Positions 24,379 to 33,814 of a DNA stretch of 64,000 nt are shown here, in pieces. A model generated the notes under the pieces. That model saw only the letters and a program-made list of their open reading frames with translations. It did no database searches and was not told where the DNA came from. Made by a program: the position numbers and the translations under genes. Each line of letters begins with the position of its first letter. The stretch's first letter is position 1. Origin of the DNA: Jatrophihabitans telluris (lineage in GTDB: Bacteria > Actinomycetota > Actinomycetes > Mycobacteriales > Jatrophihabitantaceae); assembly GCF_023516435.1 (NCBI RefSeq), contig NZ_CP097332.1, forward strand, positions 2,170,001 to 2,234,000, written 5' to 3'.

Positions 24379-26334
24379 TCAATCTCGCCGAACGTCGGTC
24401 TCGGCCGACAATTCCGGCGCCCCCGCGATGACCTCGCTCCCCGTCTGATCGCGGCCAACCACGGCAGCCGCGAATTCCACCACCCGTCGGGAAATCCCCT
24501 GCGGGGTGAGACCGATGCGCGCCTTGACGTCGGCCACCTTCCCATGATCAAGGAAGGCGACCGGAATGCCTAGCTCCCGTGTCGGTGCTGTAATGCCTGC
24601 CTCGCGCAATCGTTGCGACAGGCGGGACCCGACGCCGTTGACCACAACGCCGTCCTCGACGGTCACCACGGCCTGGGCCTGACGAGCGAGCTCGACCAGC
24701 GAGTCCGGAATCGGGGCCACCCAGACCGGGTCGACCACGCGCACCCGGTAGCCGGCCTCACTGACCCGCTCGGCGGAGCTCAGCACGTCAGCGGCCAGGG
24801 CGCCGACCGCGACCAGGAGGACGTCGACCGGCCCGGCGTCCGGCTCGGCAAGCACGTCGACGCCCTCCACCGAGCGCAGCGCGTCGACGTCACCGCCCAT
24901 CGGCGTCTTCGGATAGCGCAGAACGGTCGGGGCGTCGGAGACGTCGACCGCCTCGCCGAGACATCGCCGAAGTCGTGGCTCGTCGCGCGGGGCAGCCAGA
25001 CGCAGGCCCGGAACGATTCCGAGCAGGGCCAGATCCCACATGCCGTTGTGGGACGCGCCGTCCTCGCCGGTGACCCCGGAACGGTCCAGGACGATGGTCA
25101 CGCCCGCATGGTGCAGCGCGACGTCCATGAGCAGTTGGTCGAAGGCGCGGTTGAGAAAGGTGGCGTAGAGGGCCACGACCGGGTGCAGGCCGCCGGCCGC
25201 CATGCCGGCCGCGGAGGTTAGCGCGTGCTGCTCGGCGATGCCGACGTCGAAGGTCCGCTCCGGGAATCGGGCGGCGAAGCCGGTGAAGCCGACGGGGTCG
25301 AGCATCGCGGCAGTGACGGCGACGATGTCCTCGCGCTCGGCGCCGAGCTGGACGATCTCGTCGGCGAACACCTTGGTCCAGCTGCGGCCACCGGAGTGGT
25401 TGAGTTGTTCGCCGGTCTCCGGGTCGATCACCCCGACCGCGTGCATCTGGTCGGCGAGGTGATTCTCGGCCGGGGCGAAGCCATGGCCCTTGCGTGTCAC
25501 GCAGTGGACGATCACCGGTCCGCCGTACTGGCGGGCCAGACCGAAGGCATGTTCCAGCGCGGCGATGTCGTGGCCGTCCACCGGCCCGAGGTACTTCAGC
25601 CCGAGGTCCTCGAACATGCCCTGCGGAGCGAGCATGTCCTTCACGCCGCGCTTGAGTCCGTGCAGGGCGTCGTACAGCGGAGGTCCCACGACCGGAGTGC
25701 GACCGAGCGTGCCCTTGACGTTGCGCAGGACCCGCTCGTACCCCGGCCGCAGCCGCAGCCCGGCCAGATGCTCGGCCAGGCCGCCGATGGTCGGCGAGTA
25801 GGACCGCCCGTTGTCGTTGACCACGATGATGACCGGACGGTCCGAGGCGGCGATGTTGTTGAGTGCTTCCCAGCTCATCCCGCCGGTCAGGGCGCCGTCG
25901 CCGACCACCGCGACGACGGGGCGTCGATCGCCGGCGACGTCGAAGGCCTTGGCCAGGCCGTCGGCGTAGGACAGCGAGGTGGAGGCGTGGGAGTTCTCGA
26001 TCCAGTCGTGCGGGCTCTCGCTGCGACTGGGGTAGCCGGACAGGCCATCGATCTGGCGGAGGCTGTCGAAGCGTTCGGACCGGCCGGTGAGCATCTTGTG
26101 CACGTAACTCTGGTGCCCGGTGTCGAACAGGATGGGCTCGGTCGGCGAGTCGAACGTGCGATGCAGCGCGATGGTGAGCTCGACGACTCCCAGGTTGGGA
26201 CCGAGATGGCCACCCGTCCTGGACACCTGGGTGATCAGGCGTTGGCGGATCTCAGCCGCGAGCCGGTCGAGATCCGCCGGATCGAGCCGTCGGAGGTCGG
26301 CCGGCCCGGATATGCGCTGCAGCACTGAACTCAC
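24379..26334 (-). CDS. dxs: 1-deoxy-D-xylulose-5-phosphate synthase
   Basis: The ~651-residue thiamine-diphosphate enzyme condenses pyruvate and glyceraldehyde-3-phosphate, the first step of the MEP isoprenoid pathway. The TPP motif [18 protein letters not shown] and NDNGRSYSP are present, as are the HQSYVHKML histidine and the DVGIAEQHA glutamate. Three in-frame GTG codons (26343, 26334, 26325) precede the conserved [10 protein letters not shown]. The middle one is used here without strong Shine-Dalgarno support. It corresponds to Rv2682c in the mycobacterial order. Confidence 0.93.
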   Translation of the reverse strand: MSSVLQRISGPADLRRLDPADLDRLAAEIRQRLITQVSRTGGHLGPNLGVVELTIALHRTFDSPTEPILFDTGHQSYVHKMLTGRSERFDSLRQIDGLSGYPSRSESPHDWIENSHASTSLSYADGLAKAFDVAGDRRPVVAVVGDGALTGGMSWEALNNIAASDRPVIIVVNDNGRSYSPTIGGLAEHLAGLRLRPGYERVLRNVKGTLGRTPVVGPPLYDALHGLKRGVKDMLAPQGMFEDLGLKYLGPVDGHDIAALEHAFGLARQYGGPVIVHCVTRKGHGFAPAENHLADQMHAVGVIDPETGEQLNHSGGRSWTKVFADEIVQLGAEREDIVAVTAAMLDPVGFTGFAARFPERTFDVGIAEQHALTSAAGMAAGGLHPVVALYATFLNRAFDQLLMDVALHHAGVTIVLDRSGVTGEDGASHNGMWDLALLGIVPGLRLAAPRDEPRLRRCLGEAVDVSDAPTVLRYPKTPMGGDVDALRSVEGVDVLAEPDAGPVDVLLVAVGALAADVLSSAERVSEAGYRVRVVDPVWVAPIPDSLVELARQAQAVVTVEDGVVVNGVGSRLSQRLREAGITAPTRELGIPVAFLDHGKVADVKARIGLTPQGISRRVVEFAAAVVGRDQTGSEVIAGAPELSAETDVRRD

Positions 26335-26373
26335 GGGTAGCACAGTAGTCGTTCGGCGTTTGCCGGTCCCCCA

Positions 26374-27780
26374 TCAGCGCGGCGGCGTGAGCAGGGCCAG
26401 ACATTCGACGTGATGGGTCATCGGAAACGCGTCGAAGGCGCGCAGCGCGGTCAGCGCCCAGCCGGCGTCCAGCGCGGTGCGGACATCGCGGGCCAGGGCG
26501 GCCGGGTCGCAGGCAACGTAGAGGACGGCCCTCGCCCGGGTCGCGAGCACGGCCCGCATGATCTCCCGGCCCGCTCCGGTTCGCGGCGGGTCGAGCACGA
26601 GCAGCGACGGCCCGGTGAGTTCCTCGGCCGCTGCCTGCACGGCCGAGGCCGTCACGGCCGAGGCGCGCAGCTCGGCGTGCGGCCAGCGGGCAACGTTGGC
26701 CGCACCGTCGGCCGCCGCGCGTTGGTCGCCTTCCAGACCCAGGATGCGGCCCTCGGCGCCGACCCGACGCGCGAACGCCGCCGTGAAGAGACCGGCACCG
26801 GCGTAGAGGTCCAGGACGGTCTCGCCCGGATTCGGTGAGGTCAGGGCCAGGCCGGTTCGGACGAAGGTCTCGGCCGCGCTCGGGTGGGTCTGCCAGAAGC
26901 CGCCCGGGCTGACCTCGTACTCGATGCCATCGACGCGATAGTGCTGCCGGTGCGGACCGGACAGCTGCCGGCGCGCGGAACGCCGGGCCCGGCCGGTCTT
27001 GCCTCGACGGTCGGGGCGACCCTGGCCGCTTCGGCGCCCCGGGCCGCCCGGCCCGCCCGCTCCGGTCGCCGTCCGAGCCAGCGACGCCGTTACGGCCACG
27101 ACCTCGGCATCGTCGTCGACGGCGAGCTCGACCTCGTCCACCGTCGCCTCGCCCGGCGCAAGCACGAACGGAAGACCGAGAAGTTCGTTGTCCCCCACGC
27201 CGGGCGCTGCGATCAGGCAGCGGTCCAGCGGAACGACCTGGCTGGAACGATGCTCGTGCAGGCCGAGCCGGCCGTCGGGCGTGCTGGCGTAGCGCACGCG
27301 CCGCCGCCAGCCCAGCCCGGCAGCATCCGCCACTGCGTCTGCCTCCGCCGAAGCGATCGGGCCGGGCGGTAGCTCGGCGACCTCCACCGCGATCGTGACC
27401 GCGGCCAGCCGCTCGAACTGCTCCATGACCACGGCAGCCTTCAGAGCGCGCTGGGCCGCAACGCTGATGTGCTGGAAGTCGCAGCCTCCACATCCACCGG
27501 GGTGGGCATACCGGCAGGGCGGATCGACGCGTTCGGCGGCGGCCACAACGACCCGGACGGCGTCGGCGCGGCAGAAGCTGCCGCCGGCATCCTCGGTGAC
27601 GCGGACCTCGACGGTCTCGCCGGGCAGGGCGTGCCGGACGAAGACCACCCGTCCCTCGTGGCGAACGACGAAGTGCCCCCCGTGCGCCACCGGGCCCACC
27701 ACGGCCTCGAAGCGGCGCCCGACCCAGGACGGTGGACGGGCGCGCTCCGGTGAGGCGGCGGGAACGGAGGGCTCGGTCAC
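26374..27780 (-). CDS. TRAM-domain class I RNA methyltransferase (TrmA/RlmCD type)
   Basis: The 468-residue enzyme has an N-terminal TRAM domain (about 17-80: GPVAHGGHFVVRHEGRVVFVRHALPGE), an Fe-S cluster motif (PPCRYAHPGGCGGCDFQH), and a SAM-binding domain (VLDLYAGAGLFT). The catalytic Cys is in LYVACDP. It forms 5-methyluridine in RNA; whether tRNA or 23S rRNA is the target cannot be told. An unusual Arg/Gly-rich insertion of about 40 residues (encoded around 26950-27075) lies between the Fe-S and SAM parts. The start is GTG at 27780, near the divergent trkA gene. Confidence 0.9.
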   Translation of the reverse strand: MTEPSVPAASPERARPPSWVGRRFEAVVGPVAHGGHFVVRHEGRVVFVRHALPGETVEVRVTEDAGGSFCRADAVRVVVAAAERVDPPCRYAHPGGCGGCDFQHISVAAQRALKAAVVMEQFERLAAVTIAVEVAELPPGPIASAEADAVADAAGLGWRRRVRYASTPDGRLGLHEHRSSQVVPLDRCLIAAPGVGDNELLGLPFVLAPGEATVDEVELAVDDDAEVVAVTASLARTATGAGGPGGPGRRSGQGRPDRRGKTGRARRSARRQLSGPHRQHYRVDGIEYEVSPGGFWQTHPSAAETFVRTGLALTSPNPGETVLDLYAGAGLFTAAFARRVGAEGRILGLEGDQRAAADGAANVARWPHAELRASAVTASAVQAAAEELTGPSLLVLDPPRTGAGREIMRAVLATRARAVLYVACDPAALARDVRTALDAGWALTALRAFDAFPMTHHVECLALLTPPR

Positions 27781-27832
27781 GTCCGTGCACCCTAGTCCGC
27801 GTCCGAACGAGAAACTGTGTAGCGTGCCCGGC

Positions 27833-28501
27833 GTGCACATCGTCGTCATGGGCTGTGGCCGCGTCGGCTCGACGCTGGCACACCATCTGCAGCGTCTGGA
27901 TCACAGCGTCGCCGTCATCGATCAGGACCCGACCGCGTTCCGTCGCCTCGGCGAGGAATTCCGGGGCAAGACCATCGCCGGCATCGGCTTCGACCGGGAG
28001 ACGCTGGTCAGCGCCGGCATCGAAGGCGCGGACGCATTCGCCGCGGTGTCCAGCGGTGACAACTCGAACATCATCGCCGCCCGGGTGGCGCGGGAGACGT
28101 TCAACGTCGGTCATGTCGTGGCCCGCATCTACGACCCACGCCGGGCCGAGGTCTACGAGCGGCTGGGTATTCCGACCATCGCGACCGTGCCGTGGACAGC
28201 GGCCCGGCTGCTGAAGAACATCCTCGGTGGCACCATTGATGAGGAATGGCGCGATCCGACCGGTCAGGTGGTGATGCTGCACGTGGTCATCACTGACGCC
28301 TGGGTCGGGCACAAACTCAGCGCATTCGAGTCGGCCACGGGAGCTCGTGTTGCTCTGATCAGCCGGTTCGGCAAGGGCGAACTGCCTGGATCGCACACCG
28401 TCATCCAGGCCGGCGACGAGTTGCACGTCACCGCGACGGACAACCTGCTCGACGGAATCCGGACCGCGGCCGCCGACGGTCCGATCGGAGGGCTGCACTG
28501 A
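27833..28501 (+). CDS. TrkA-family potassium uptake protein (first copy)
   Basis: The 222-residue protein has an N-terminal RCK/KTN Rossmann domain (VVMGCGRVGSTLAHHLQ, NAD-binding) and a C-terminal TrkA-C domain from about residue 140. Such proteins gate potassium uptake channels in response to nucleotides. The GTG start follows GTGCCCGGC; the longer ORF to 27395 is antisense to the methyltransferase gene and is not real. The stop overlaps the second trkA ATG by one base (TGATG). A CeoB/CeoC pair of the same order occurs in mycobacteria (Rv2691/Rv2692). No channel gene is seen here. Confidence 0.92.
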   Translation: MHIVVMGCGRVGSTLAHHLQRLDHSVAVIDQDPTAFRRLGEEFRGKTIAGIGFDRETLVSAGIEGADAFAAVSSGDNSNIIAARVARETFNVGHVVARIYDPRRAEVYERLGIPTIATVPWTAARLLKNILGGTIDEEWRDPTGQVVMLHVVITDAWVGHKLSAFESATGARVALISRFGKGELPGSHTVIQAGDELHVTATDNLLDGIRTAAADGPIGGLH

Positions 28502-29160
28502 TGAAGATCGCAATAGCCGGTGCCGGCGCCGTCGGCCGGTCCATCGCGCGGGAACTGCTGGCCAACGGCCACCATGTGCTGTTGATCGACAAGGACGAGC
28601 GGAAGGTGCGCTACGAGCGCATCCCGGACGCGGAGTGGCTGCTCGCCGACGCCTGCGAGGTCTCGAGCCTGGAAGACGCCCATCTGGACGAGTTCGAGGT
28701 GGTGATCGGTGCGACCGGTGACGACAAGGTCAACCTGGTCGTGTCGCTGCTCGCCAAGACGGAGTTCTCCATTCGCCGCGTCGTCGCCCGCATCAATCAC
28801 CCCGCCAACGAATGGCTGTTCACCGAAGCCTGGGGCGTGGACGTCGCGGTGTCCACGCCGCGGGTGCTGGCGGCGCTCGTCGAGGAGGCCGTGTCGGTGG
28901 GCGACGTGGTGCGGCTGTTCAGTCTGCGCGAGGGTCAGGCCAACCTCATCGAGGTGACCCTGCCCATCGGGGCACCGTGCGCGGGCTTGCCGCTGGGCGA
29001 TCTCGACCTGCCGCTGGATGCTGCGTTGGTCGCGATCGTCCGCGGGTCCCGGGTCATCACGCCTACGCCGGACGAGCCGCTCGAGCCGGGCGACGAGCTA
29101 CTCTTCGTTGCCCTGCCCGAGGCCGAGCCCGCCATTCGCAAGGCCGTCTGCGCCGCCTGA
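28501..29160 (+). CDS. TrkA-family potassium uptake protein (second copy)
   Basis: The 219-residue paralogue again has an N-terminal NAD-binding fold (IAIAGAGAVGRSIAREL) and a C-terminal TrkA-C region. The two copies probably form one hetero-oligomeric gating ring for a Trk/Ktr-type channel. The 3' end overlaps the 3' end of the convergent DUF3159 gene by 63 bp. That overlap encodes a Glu/Ala/Pro tail here and a Gly/Gln/Glu-rich tail on the other strand. Confidence 0.92.
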   Translation: MKIAIAGAGAVGRSIARELLANGHHVLLIDKDERKVRYERIPDAEWLLADACEVSSLEDAHLDEFEVVIGATGDDKVNLVVSLLAKTEFSIRRVVARINHPANEWLFTEAWGVDVAVSTPRVLAALVEEAVSVGDVVRLFSLREGQANLIEVTLPIGAPCAGLPLGDLDLPLDAALVAIVRGSRVITPTPDEPLEPGDELLFVALPEAEPAIRKAVCAA

Positions 29161-29844
29161 GGCCGGTCTCGGCGGCTCCGCCGGGGGCGGGCTGAGCTGT
29201 TGAGTGTCGGCATCGCCCAGTCGGTGGCGTGCTCGCCGTCCCACCCAGAAGGCGTACGCGAGCACGGCAACGTAGAGCGGGTACCCCATGGCCAACCGGG
29301 CCACGGCGAGCAGACCCGTCTTGTTGTCGCGGAAGAGACTGAGCTGGACCGCACCGCGAGCAGCGAACATGGCCAGTGCCGCCAGGCTGGCGAGGTCGTA
29401 GGCGCGGCGCAGCCCGGGCACCCGGTACCAGGGTGTTGCCTCCGGGAGCGGACTCGGCTCGAGGAATTCCCACAAGATGCCGACCAAGGGACGACGCGCG
29501 AGCAGCGAGACGGCGAAGATCGCGGCGTAGACGATCGAACCGGCGATTCCCAGCAGGAAGAAGCCACGCGCCTGGCCGAGGTAGGCGGCGATACCGGCGG
29601 CGACCGCCACACTGAACAGGCCCATCAACGCGTGCTGCACCGGTTCCCGCCGGATCAGCCGGTACGAGGCGACGATCAACCCCGCGGCCACGGCGGCGAT
29701 GATCGCGGTGCGCAGCCCCCACAGGGCGTTGGCGATGACGAAGACGATGGGCGGGACCGCCGCGACCACCGTGCCCGACCAGCCGCCGAAGGAATTCAGC
29801 AGCTGTTGGCGGGTCTGTTCGCGAAAACCCTCCGGCGAGGTCAA
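29098..29844 (-). CDS. DUF3159 family membrane protein
   Basis: The 248-residue protein has about six hydrophobic segments and matches the actinobacterial DUF3159 family (FREQTRQQLLNSFGGWSGTVVAAVPPIVFVIAN). Function is unknown. Start is TTG at 29844; the gene lies 5 bp after the DUF3710 stop, so it ends the dut-DUF3710-DUF3159 operon. The C-terminal ~20 residues are Gly/Gln-rich and lie in the antiparallel overlap with the second trkA gene. Confidence 0.85.
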   Translation of the reverse strand: MTSPEGFREQTRQQLLNSFGGWSGTVVAAVPPIVFVIANALWGLRTAIIAAVAAGLIVASYRLIRREPVQHALMGLFSVAVAAGIAAYLGQARGFFLLGIAGSIVYAAIFAVSLLARRPLVGILWEFLEPSPLPEATPWYRVPGLRRAYDLASLAALAMFAARGAVQLSLFRDNKTGLLAVARLAMGYPLYVAVLAYAFWVGRRARHRLGDADTQQLSPPPAEPPRPASGGADGLANGGLGLGQGNEE

Positions 29845-29849
29845 TCCGC

Positions 29850-30503
29850 TCAGTCCTGCGGGGCTTGCTCGGCCGCGGCCGCCGCGATCTGGGCGGCCGC
29901 GTCGGCGGGCAGTCTCAACGGCACGGGATCGCGCACCGGCAGGGGTTCGTTGCCGCGGACGACAACCAGACTGCGGAAGACGCTCAGGAACTGTTCGGCC
30001 GCGGCCTCCTCGGCCGCCGGTGTGCCGACCAGCATGCCGCGCAGGAACCAGCGGGGCCCGTCCACCCCGAGGAAACGGACGGGGGTGTAGCCCTGAGGAG
30101 CCGGGAGCTTGCCCGAGAGCTCGGCCCCGAACTCTCCGTCCTGTTCGTTGACCGTTCCGCCCTCTGCGGAGATCGACGCCTTGATCTCGGTGCGGACCTC
30201 GGCCCAGATGCCTTCATTGCGTGGGGCCGCGAACACACCGAGCTGCATCTGGCCGGTCTCGCTCACCAGGTTGACCGCGGCCACCGCGCCCTGTTCATCG
30301 ACGTCCAGCCGGACCTCGAGGCCGCCGTTGACCGGCACGCGAAGCGCACCGAGATCCACTCGCTCGACATCGTCGGCCGGATCGTCGCGCACGTCGAAGG
30401 GTCCGGTCGTCTCCGGGATCTCGGTGTGTCGCTTGGTGTCCCACGGCGGCGTGGCGTCCAGCTTCGAACGCTCCGTCCGCTTCTCCTTGCGCCGTGGCGC
30501 CAT
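29850..30503 (-). CDS. DUF3710 family protein
   Basis: The 217-residue protein begins with a basic tract ([14 protein letters not shown]) followed by the family core (GALRVPVNGGLEVRLDVDEQGAV, LGVFAAPRNEGIWAEVR, RFLGVDGPRWFLRGMLVG). No membrane segment is visible, so it is probably cytosolic. Its ATG overlaps the dut stop by one base (TAATG). The operon dut-DUF3710-DUF3159 keeps the same order in mycobacteria; the molecular role is unknown. Confidence 0.87.
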   Translation of the reverse strand: MAPRRKEKRTERSKLDATPPWDTKRHTEIPETTGPFDVRDDPADDVERVDLGALRVPVNGGLEVRLDVDEQGAVAAVNLVSETGQMQLGVFAAPRNEGIWAEVRTEIKASISAEGGTVNEQDGEFGAELSGKLPAPQGYTPVRFLGVDGPRWFLRGMLVGTPAAEEAAAEQFLSVFRSLVVVRGNEPLPVRDPVPLRLPADAAAQIAAAAAEQAPQD

Positions 30504-31045
30504 TACCGCTCTTCTCCTCGTCCGGTGCTGGTGCTCAGCTGATCAGTTGGGGCGTGCGTGCGTTCGGCGTCGGGGACACGGCCGTCGGCAAGTAGTTCCG
30601 AACCGCCGGTTGATCCGTGGCCGCCCGTGCCCCGTTCGGTCTCGTCGAGCGCGTGGACCTCGACGAACCGCGCGAGCTCCACCCGCTGGATGACCAACTG
30701 GGCAACTCGGTCACCGCGCTTGAGGACGATCGGGGTTTCCCGGTCGTGATTGACCACGATGACCTTGATCTCGCCACGGTAACCCGAATCGATGGTGCCC
30801 GGTGCGTTGACCAGGCCGAGCCCGGCGCGGATAGCCAGGCCCGAGCGGGGGTGTACGAAACCCGCGTAGCCCTGCGGGATGGCCACCGCGATTCCGGTCG
30901 GAACCAGCGCCCGTTCGCCGGGCGCCAGGATCAGGTCGACCGTGGTCTGCAGATCGGCGCCGGCATCGCCTGGACGGGCGTACACCGGGACCGGTAGGCC
31001 GGGATCGAGGCGGCGGACCTCCACGGTCACCGGTGCTGAGCTCAC
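30503..31045 (-). CDS. dut: dUTP diphosphatase (dUTPase)
   Basis: The 180-residue trimeric dUTPase hydrolyses dUTP to dUMP. All five motifs are present: [34 protein letters not shown] and [11 protein letters not shown]. The tail after motif V runs about 25 residues beyond the usual length and is polar. The GTG at 31045 ([13 protein letters not shown]) is chosen; a second GTG at 31030 is possible. The stop overlaps the DUF3710 start. Confidence 0.93.
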   Translation of the reverse strand: MSSAPVTVEVRRLDPGLPVPVYARPGDAGADLQTTVDLILAPGERALVPTGIAVAIPQGYAGFVHPRSGLAIRAGLGLVNAPGTIDSGYRGEIKVIVVNHDRETPIVLKRGDRVAQLVIQRVELARFVEVHALDETERGTGGHGSTGGSELLADGRVPDAERTHAPTDQLSTSTGRGEER

Positions 31046-31107
31046 AGCGCAGAAGGCTACCCTCGTCCGGTGATCCGACCGTCCCTGCGTCCTCGAATCC
31101 CGCATCG

Positions 31108-31563
31108 ATGACCGGCGTTGCTGAGCCCCGGTACCGCGAGCGGTTGACGACGCCGTGGTGGTGGTACCTCGGCGCCCTGGGCGTAGGCATCCTGCTGGGG
31201 GCCGAGATCGGGATCGTGCTTCCCGGCGGGTGGGTGCTGGTGCCCTTCTTCGTCGTCACGCTCCTCGGCGCAGCGGTTGTCTACCGACTGGGCAGCGGAA
31301 CCGTGCAGGTGGTCGGGCAGGAGCTGACGGCCGGCGACCGCCAGCTCGATCTCAGCCGCGTCGACCGTCTCGTCCCCTTGTCGGTGACCGAGCTGCGTCG
31401 AGTCGTCGGGCGGCACGCCGATCCGGCCGCCTACACGTTCATCCGCTCGTGGGTCGGTCCGGGGCTGCAATTGATCATGCGTGATCCTTCCGACACGACG
31501 CCCTACTGGGTCGTCAGCACCCGCCATCCTGATCGTCTGATCGCGGTGCTGACCGCCGTGTGA
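31108..31563 (+). CDS. DUF3093 family membrane protein
   Basis: The 151-residue protein begins [21 protein letters not shown], the usual DUF3093 opening. Two adjacent hydrophobic helices (about residues 17-37 and 42-60) are followed by a soluble C-terminal domain with [24 protein letters not shown]. Function is unknown. The gene is divergent from dut, again as in mycobacteria (Rv2697c/Rv2698). The ATG at 31108 is preferred over the longer frame opening at 31033, which overlaps dut. Confidence 0.85.
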   Translation: MTGVAEPRYRERLTTPWWWYLGALGVGILLGAEIGIVLPGGWVLVPFFVVTLLGAAVVYRLGSGTVQVVGQELTAGDRQLDLSRVDRLVPLSVTELRRVVGRHADPAAYTFIRSWVGPGLQLIMRDPSDTTPYWVVSTRHPDRLIAVLTAV

Positions 31564-31644
31564 TCGGCGCCGACCGTCTGCGAGGGCGACGGCGTGGTGC
31601 TCGCGCGCGGTCCGACGCCGCTGCCCTACCGAGGAGGAACCCGC

Positions 31645-32397
31645 ATGCCCACCGGACGTTTCGAGGGCAAGGTCGCGTTGATCACCGGAGCCAGCCGCGG
31701 TATCGGGTTGGCCGTGGCCCATCGGATGGTCGCCGAGGGCGCCCGGGTCTGCATCACGGCGCGCAAGCTCGACGCCCTGCAATCGGCGGCGACCGAACTC
31801 GGCGGCCCCGAACGCGCGATCTTCGCCTCCGGCTCGGGCGATGACCGGGAACACCAGGCCGAGGCGGTCGCGCGGACCGTCGAGGCCTTCGGCAGTCTCG
31901 ACGTGCTGGTCAACAACACCGGGATCAATCCGGCGTTCGGGCCGCTGCTCGGCCTGGATGAGGGCGTGGCGCGCAAGATCTTCGAGGTGAACGTGCTCTC
32001 GGCGCTGAGCTGGGTGAAACTGGCTCATCAGGCTTGGATGGGCGAACACGGCGGGTCGGTGGTGAACGTCGCATCCGTGGCCGGTCTGGGCCCGGCGCCC
32101 GGTATCGCCTTCTACGGGGTGACGAAGGCCGCGCTCATCGCCCTCACCAAGCAGCTGTCCTTCGAGCTGGCGCCTGGTATCCGGGTCAACGCGGTCGCGC
32201 CCGCGGTCGTCAAGACCCGCTTCGCCGAAGCGCTGTACGCCGACGACGAGGAGGCCGCCGCGGCCGGGTATCTGCTCAAGCGGCTCGGTGAGCCCGAAGA
32301 CATTGCGGCCGCGGTGTCCTATCTGGCCTCCGACGACGCCGCGTGGACGACCGGTCAGACGCTGGTTGTCGATGGAGGCATGCTCGGCTCGCTGTGA
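31645..32397 (+). CDS. Short-chain dehydrogenase/reductase family oxidoreductase
   Basis: The 250-residue SDR begins at an ATG behind a strong GAGGAGG. It has TGASRGIG (cofactor site), a VNNTG motif, a Ser in VVNVASVAGL, and YGVTK (the Tyr-xxx-Lys catalytic pair). The N-terminal VALITGASRGIGLAVA suggests NAD(P). Substrate is unknown. A small hairpin GACCCG/CGGGTC at 32417-32436 after the stop may end the transcript against the converging gene. Confidence 0.9.
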   Translation: MPTGRFEGKVALITGASRGIGLAVAHRMVAEGARVCITARKLDALQSAATELGGPERAIFASGSGDDREHQAEAVARTVEAFGSLDVLVNNTGINPAFGPLLGLDEGVARKIFEVNVLSALSWVKLAHQAWMGEHGGSVVNVASVAGLGPAPGIAFYGVTKAALIALTKQLSFELAPGIRVNAVAPAVVKTRFAEALYADDEEAAAAGYLLKRLGEPEDIAAAVSYLASDDAAWTTGQTLVVDGGMLGSL

Positions 32398-32434
32398 GCC
32401 CGGTACGGGTTTCGCCGACCCGAGCCGGTCCGGG

Positions 32435-33190
32435 TCAGGACAGCTGCCGGAACCACTGTTCGGGCTGCATGCCCCGCAGCTCGGCCGCCAACGTTTCGCC
32501 CAGGCCGCGGGTGGCTCGGCGATTCACTTCCGCGCCCGCGACAGCCCCCGCCAGGAACGGCGCCAAGGTGGTCGTACTACGCCCGAGACGACGGAGCACC
32601 TGGCCGCGCAATTCGCGCTTGGCTGCGGTACCGAAGACCGCGGTCAGACCGGCCGCACCGAGTTGCGGCTTGACCGCCCGTCGGCGTACCCACGACATCA
32701 GATAGGCACCCGCGCGCTCACGCACTCCGCCAGGCGCAGGAAGACCCGCCAACTCGTGGAGCTCGGCGACCAGCTTCAGCTCCACTGCCGTCACGGCCAA
32801 CATTTCGGCGGCCAGTTGGATGGGTGTGGCCAGCAGCGCCGGCGGGGCCGCGAACTCGACGGCGGCCAGTCCGCCGGCGGCCGCTCCGAGGGCGGCTGTG
32901 GTCCGCGAGGCGTGCTTGATCAGGGCTTCGGCGATCTGGGCGTCGCTCAAGCCGGGAAAGTGCGCTCGCAGGGTCTGGCCGTCTCGGAAGGCGATGCGGG
33001 GGGCGAGCTCGATGATCTCGTCCACGAGCCAGCGGCCACCGGCAACCGCGCCGATACCGGCAGTGCGGGCACTGCGGGTCAGGGCCGGAACCAGGGCGGC
33101 GAGCGCCTTGGCCCGGCGACCACGGTCCTCTCCGGTCTCAGCGGGCGTTGTCGCACGCTCGAGCAGGGTCGCGAGCTCATCAGAAGACAC
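32435..33190 (-). CDS. Conserved-looking hypothetical protein, Ala-rich, possibly membrane-associated
   Basis: The 251-residue protein is rich in Ala/Leu/Arg, with long amphipathic or hydrophobic stretches such as TTAALGAAAGGLAAVEFAAP and PALLATPIQLAAEMLAVTAVEL (about 95-140), and a basic C-terminal third. No family was recognised. A GTG start at 33190 is supported by AGGA 7 bases upstream; that AGGA is buried in a strong hairpin (33193-33232). A TTG at 33277, overlapping the DUF4193 stop, is a weaker alternative start. Confidence 0.6.
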   Translation of the reverse strand: MSSDELATLLERATTPAETGEDRGRRAKALAALVPALTRSARTAGIGAVAGGRWLVDEIIELAPRIAFRDGQTLRAHFPGLSDAQIAEALIKHASRTTAALGAAAGGLAAVEFAAPPALLATPIQLAAEMLAVTAVELKLVAELHELAGLPAPGGVRERAGAYLMSWVRRRAVKPQLGAAGLTAVFGTAAKRELRGQVLRRLGRSTTTLAPFLAGAVAGAEVNRRATRGLGETLAAELRGMQPEQWFRQLS

Positions 33191-33192
33191 AA

Positions 33193-33232
33193 CAGCATCC
33201 TGCCGCACGGGTTGCCGTGCCGCAGGATGCTG
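33193..33232 (-). terminator. Terminator-like hairpin over the ribosome-binding site of the next gene
   Basis: On the minus strand an 18-bp stem with one G-G mismatch and a 4-base loop is followed by the T-rich TTGTGTCTTCT. It lies 36 bp after the DUF4193 stop. Its 3' arm contains the AGGA that would serve as Shine-Dalgarno for the GTG at 33190. It may terminate the DUF4193 transcript and limit expression of the following gene. Confidence 0.65.
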
Positions 33233-33267
33233 CTGTTGCTGGGGCTTGTCTGGTGTCGCGGTCAGCC

Positions 33268-33576
33268 TCAGGCGCAATCGCGGCAGATCAGTTGTCCGTT
33301 CTTCTCCCGGGCCAGCCGGCTCCGATGGTGCACGAGGAAGCAGCTGGAGCAGGTGAACTCGTCATCCTGCTTGGGTAGAACCCGGACCGTCAGTTCCTCG
33401 CCGGACACGCTCGACAGGTCTGCGCCAGGCAGCTCGAGCGATTCGGCGAGGTCGGTCTCGTCGACATCGATGGAACCCGACTGCGCCTCTGCGCGTCGGG
33501 CCTTCAACTCCTCCAGGGAGTCTTCGTTGAGTTCGTCAACTTCGCCCCGGCGTGGGGCGTCATAATCGGTGGCCAC
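33268..33576 (-). CDS. DUF4193 family zinc-ribbon-like protein
   Basis: The 102-residue protein has an acidic N-terminal half (DELNEDSLEELKARRAEAQ) and a C-terminal CxxC...CxxC pair (FTCSSCFLV and LICRDCA). This pair probably binds zinc, and the region resembles a small transcription-related or RNA-polymerase-binding module. Function is unknown. The same family neighbours the LytR_C gene in mycobacteria (Rv2699c/Rv2700), as here. Confidence 0.9.
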   Translation of the reverse strand: MATDYDAPRRGEVDELNEDSLEELKARRAEAQSGSIDVDETDLAESLELPGADLSSVSGEELTVRVLPKQDDEFTCSSCFLVHHRSRLAREKNGQLICRDCA

Positions 33577-33814
33577 TCTTGTCTGTCATCTCCTCGGTCA
33601 AGTGCACGAGTTCCGGCGGTCCGGTCACCTTCGACCGCTAGTCCCTTCAGGAGCGGCCAGGGTACGTCAACGCTGGCCGCGGAACCGTACCGCGTCTCGC
33701 GTGCGCCCTAACGACCGGGCACGCCTGACGATTCCCGCCGGCGTGACAGATACGCTGTCGGCCTGTTCGCACACTCGTGCGGCGAAGCTGACCTGGGAGG
33801 TGAATTCGGGCGGT

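Noticed and set aside
26252-28513. 753-residue minus-strand frame through dxs, methyltransferase and trkA
   Set aside because: It spans three real genes in another frame and contains extreme Arg/Gly content; a shadow frame.
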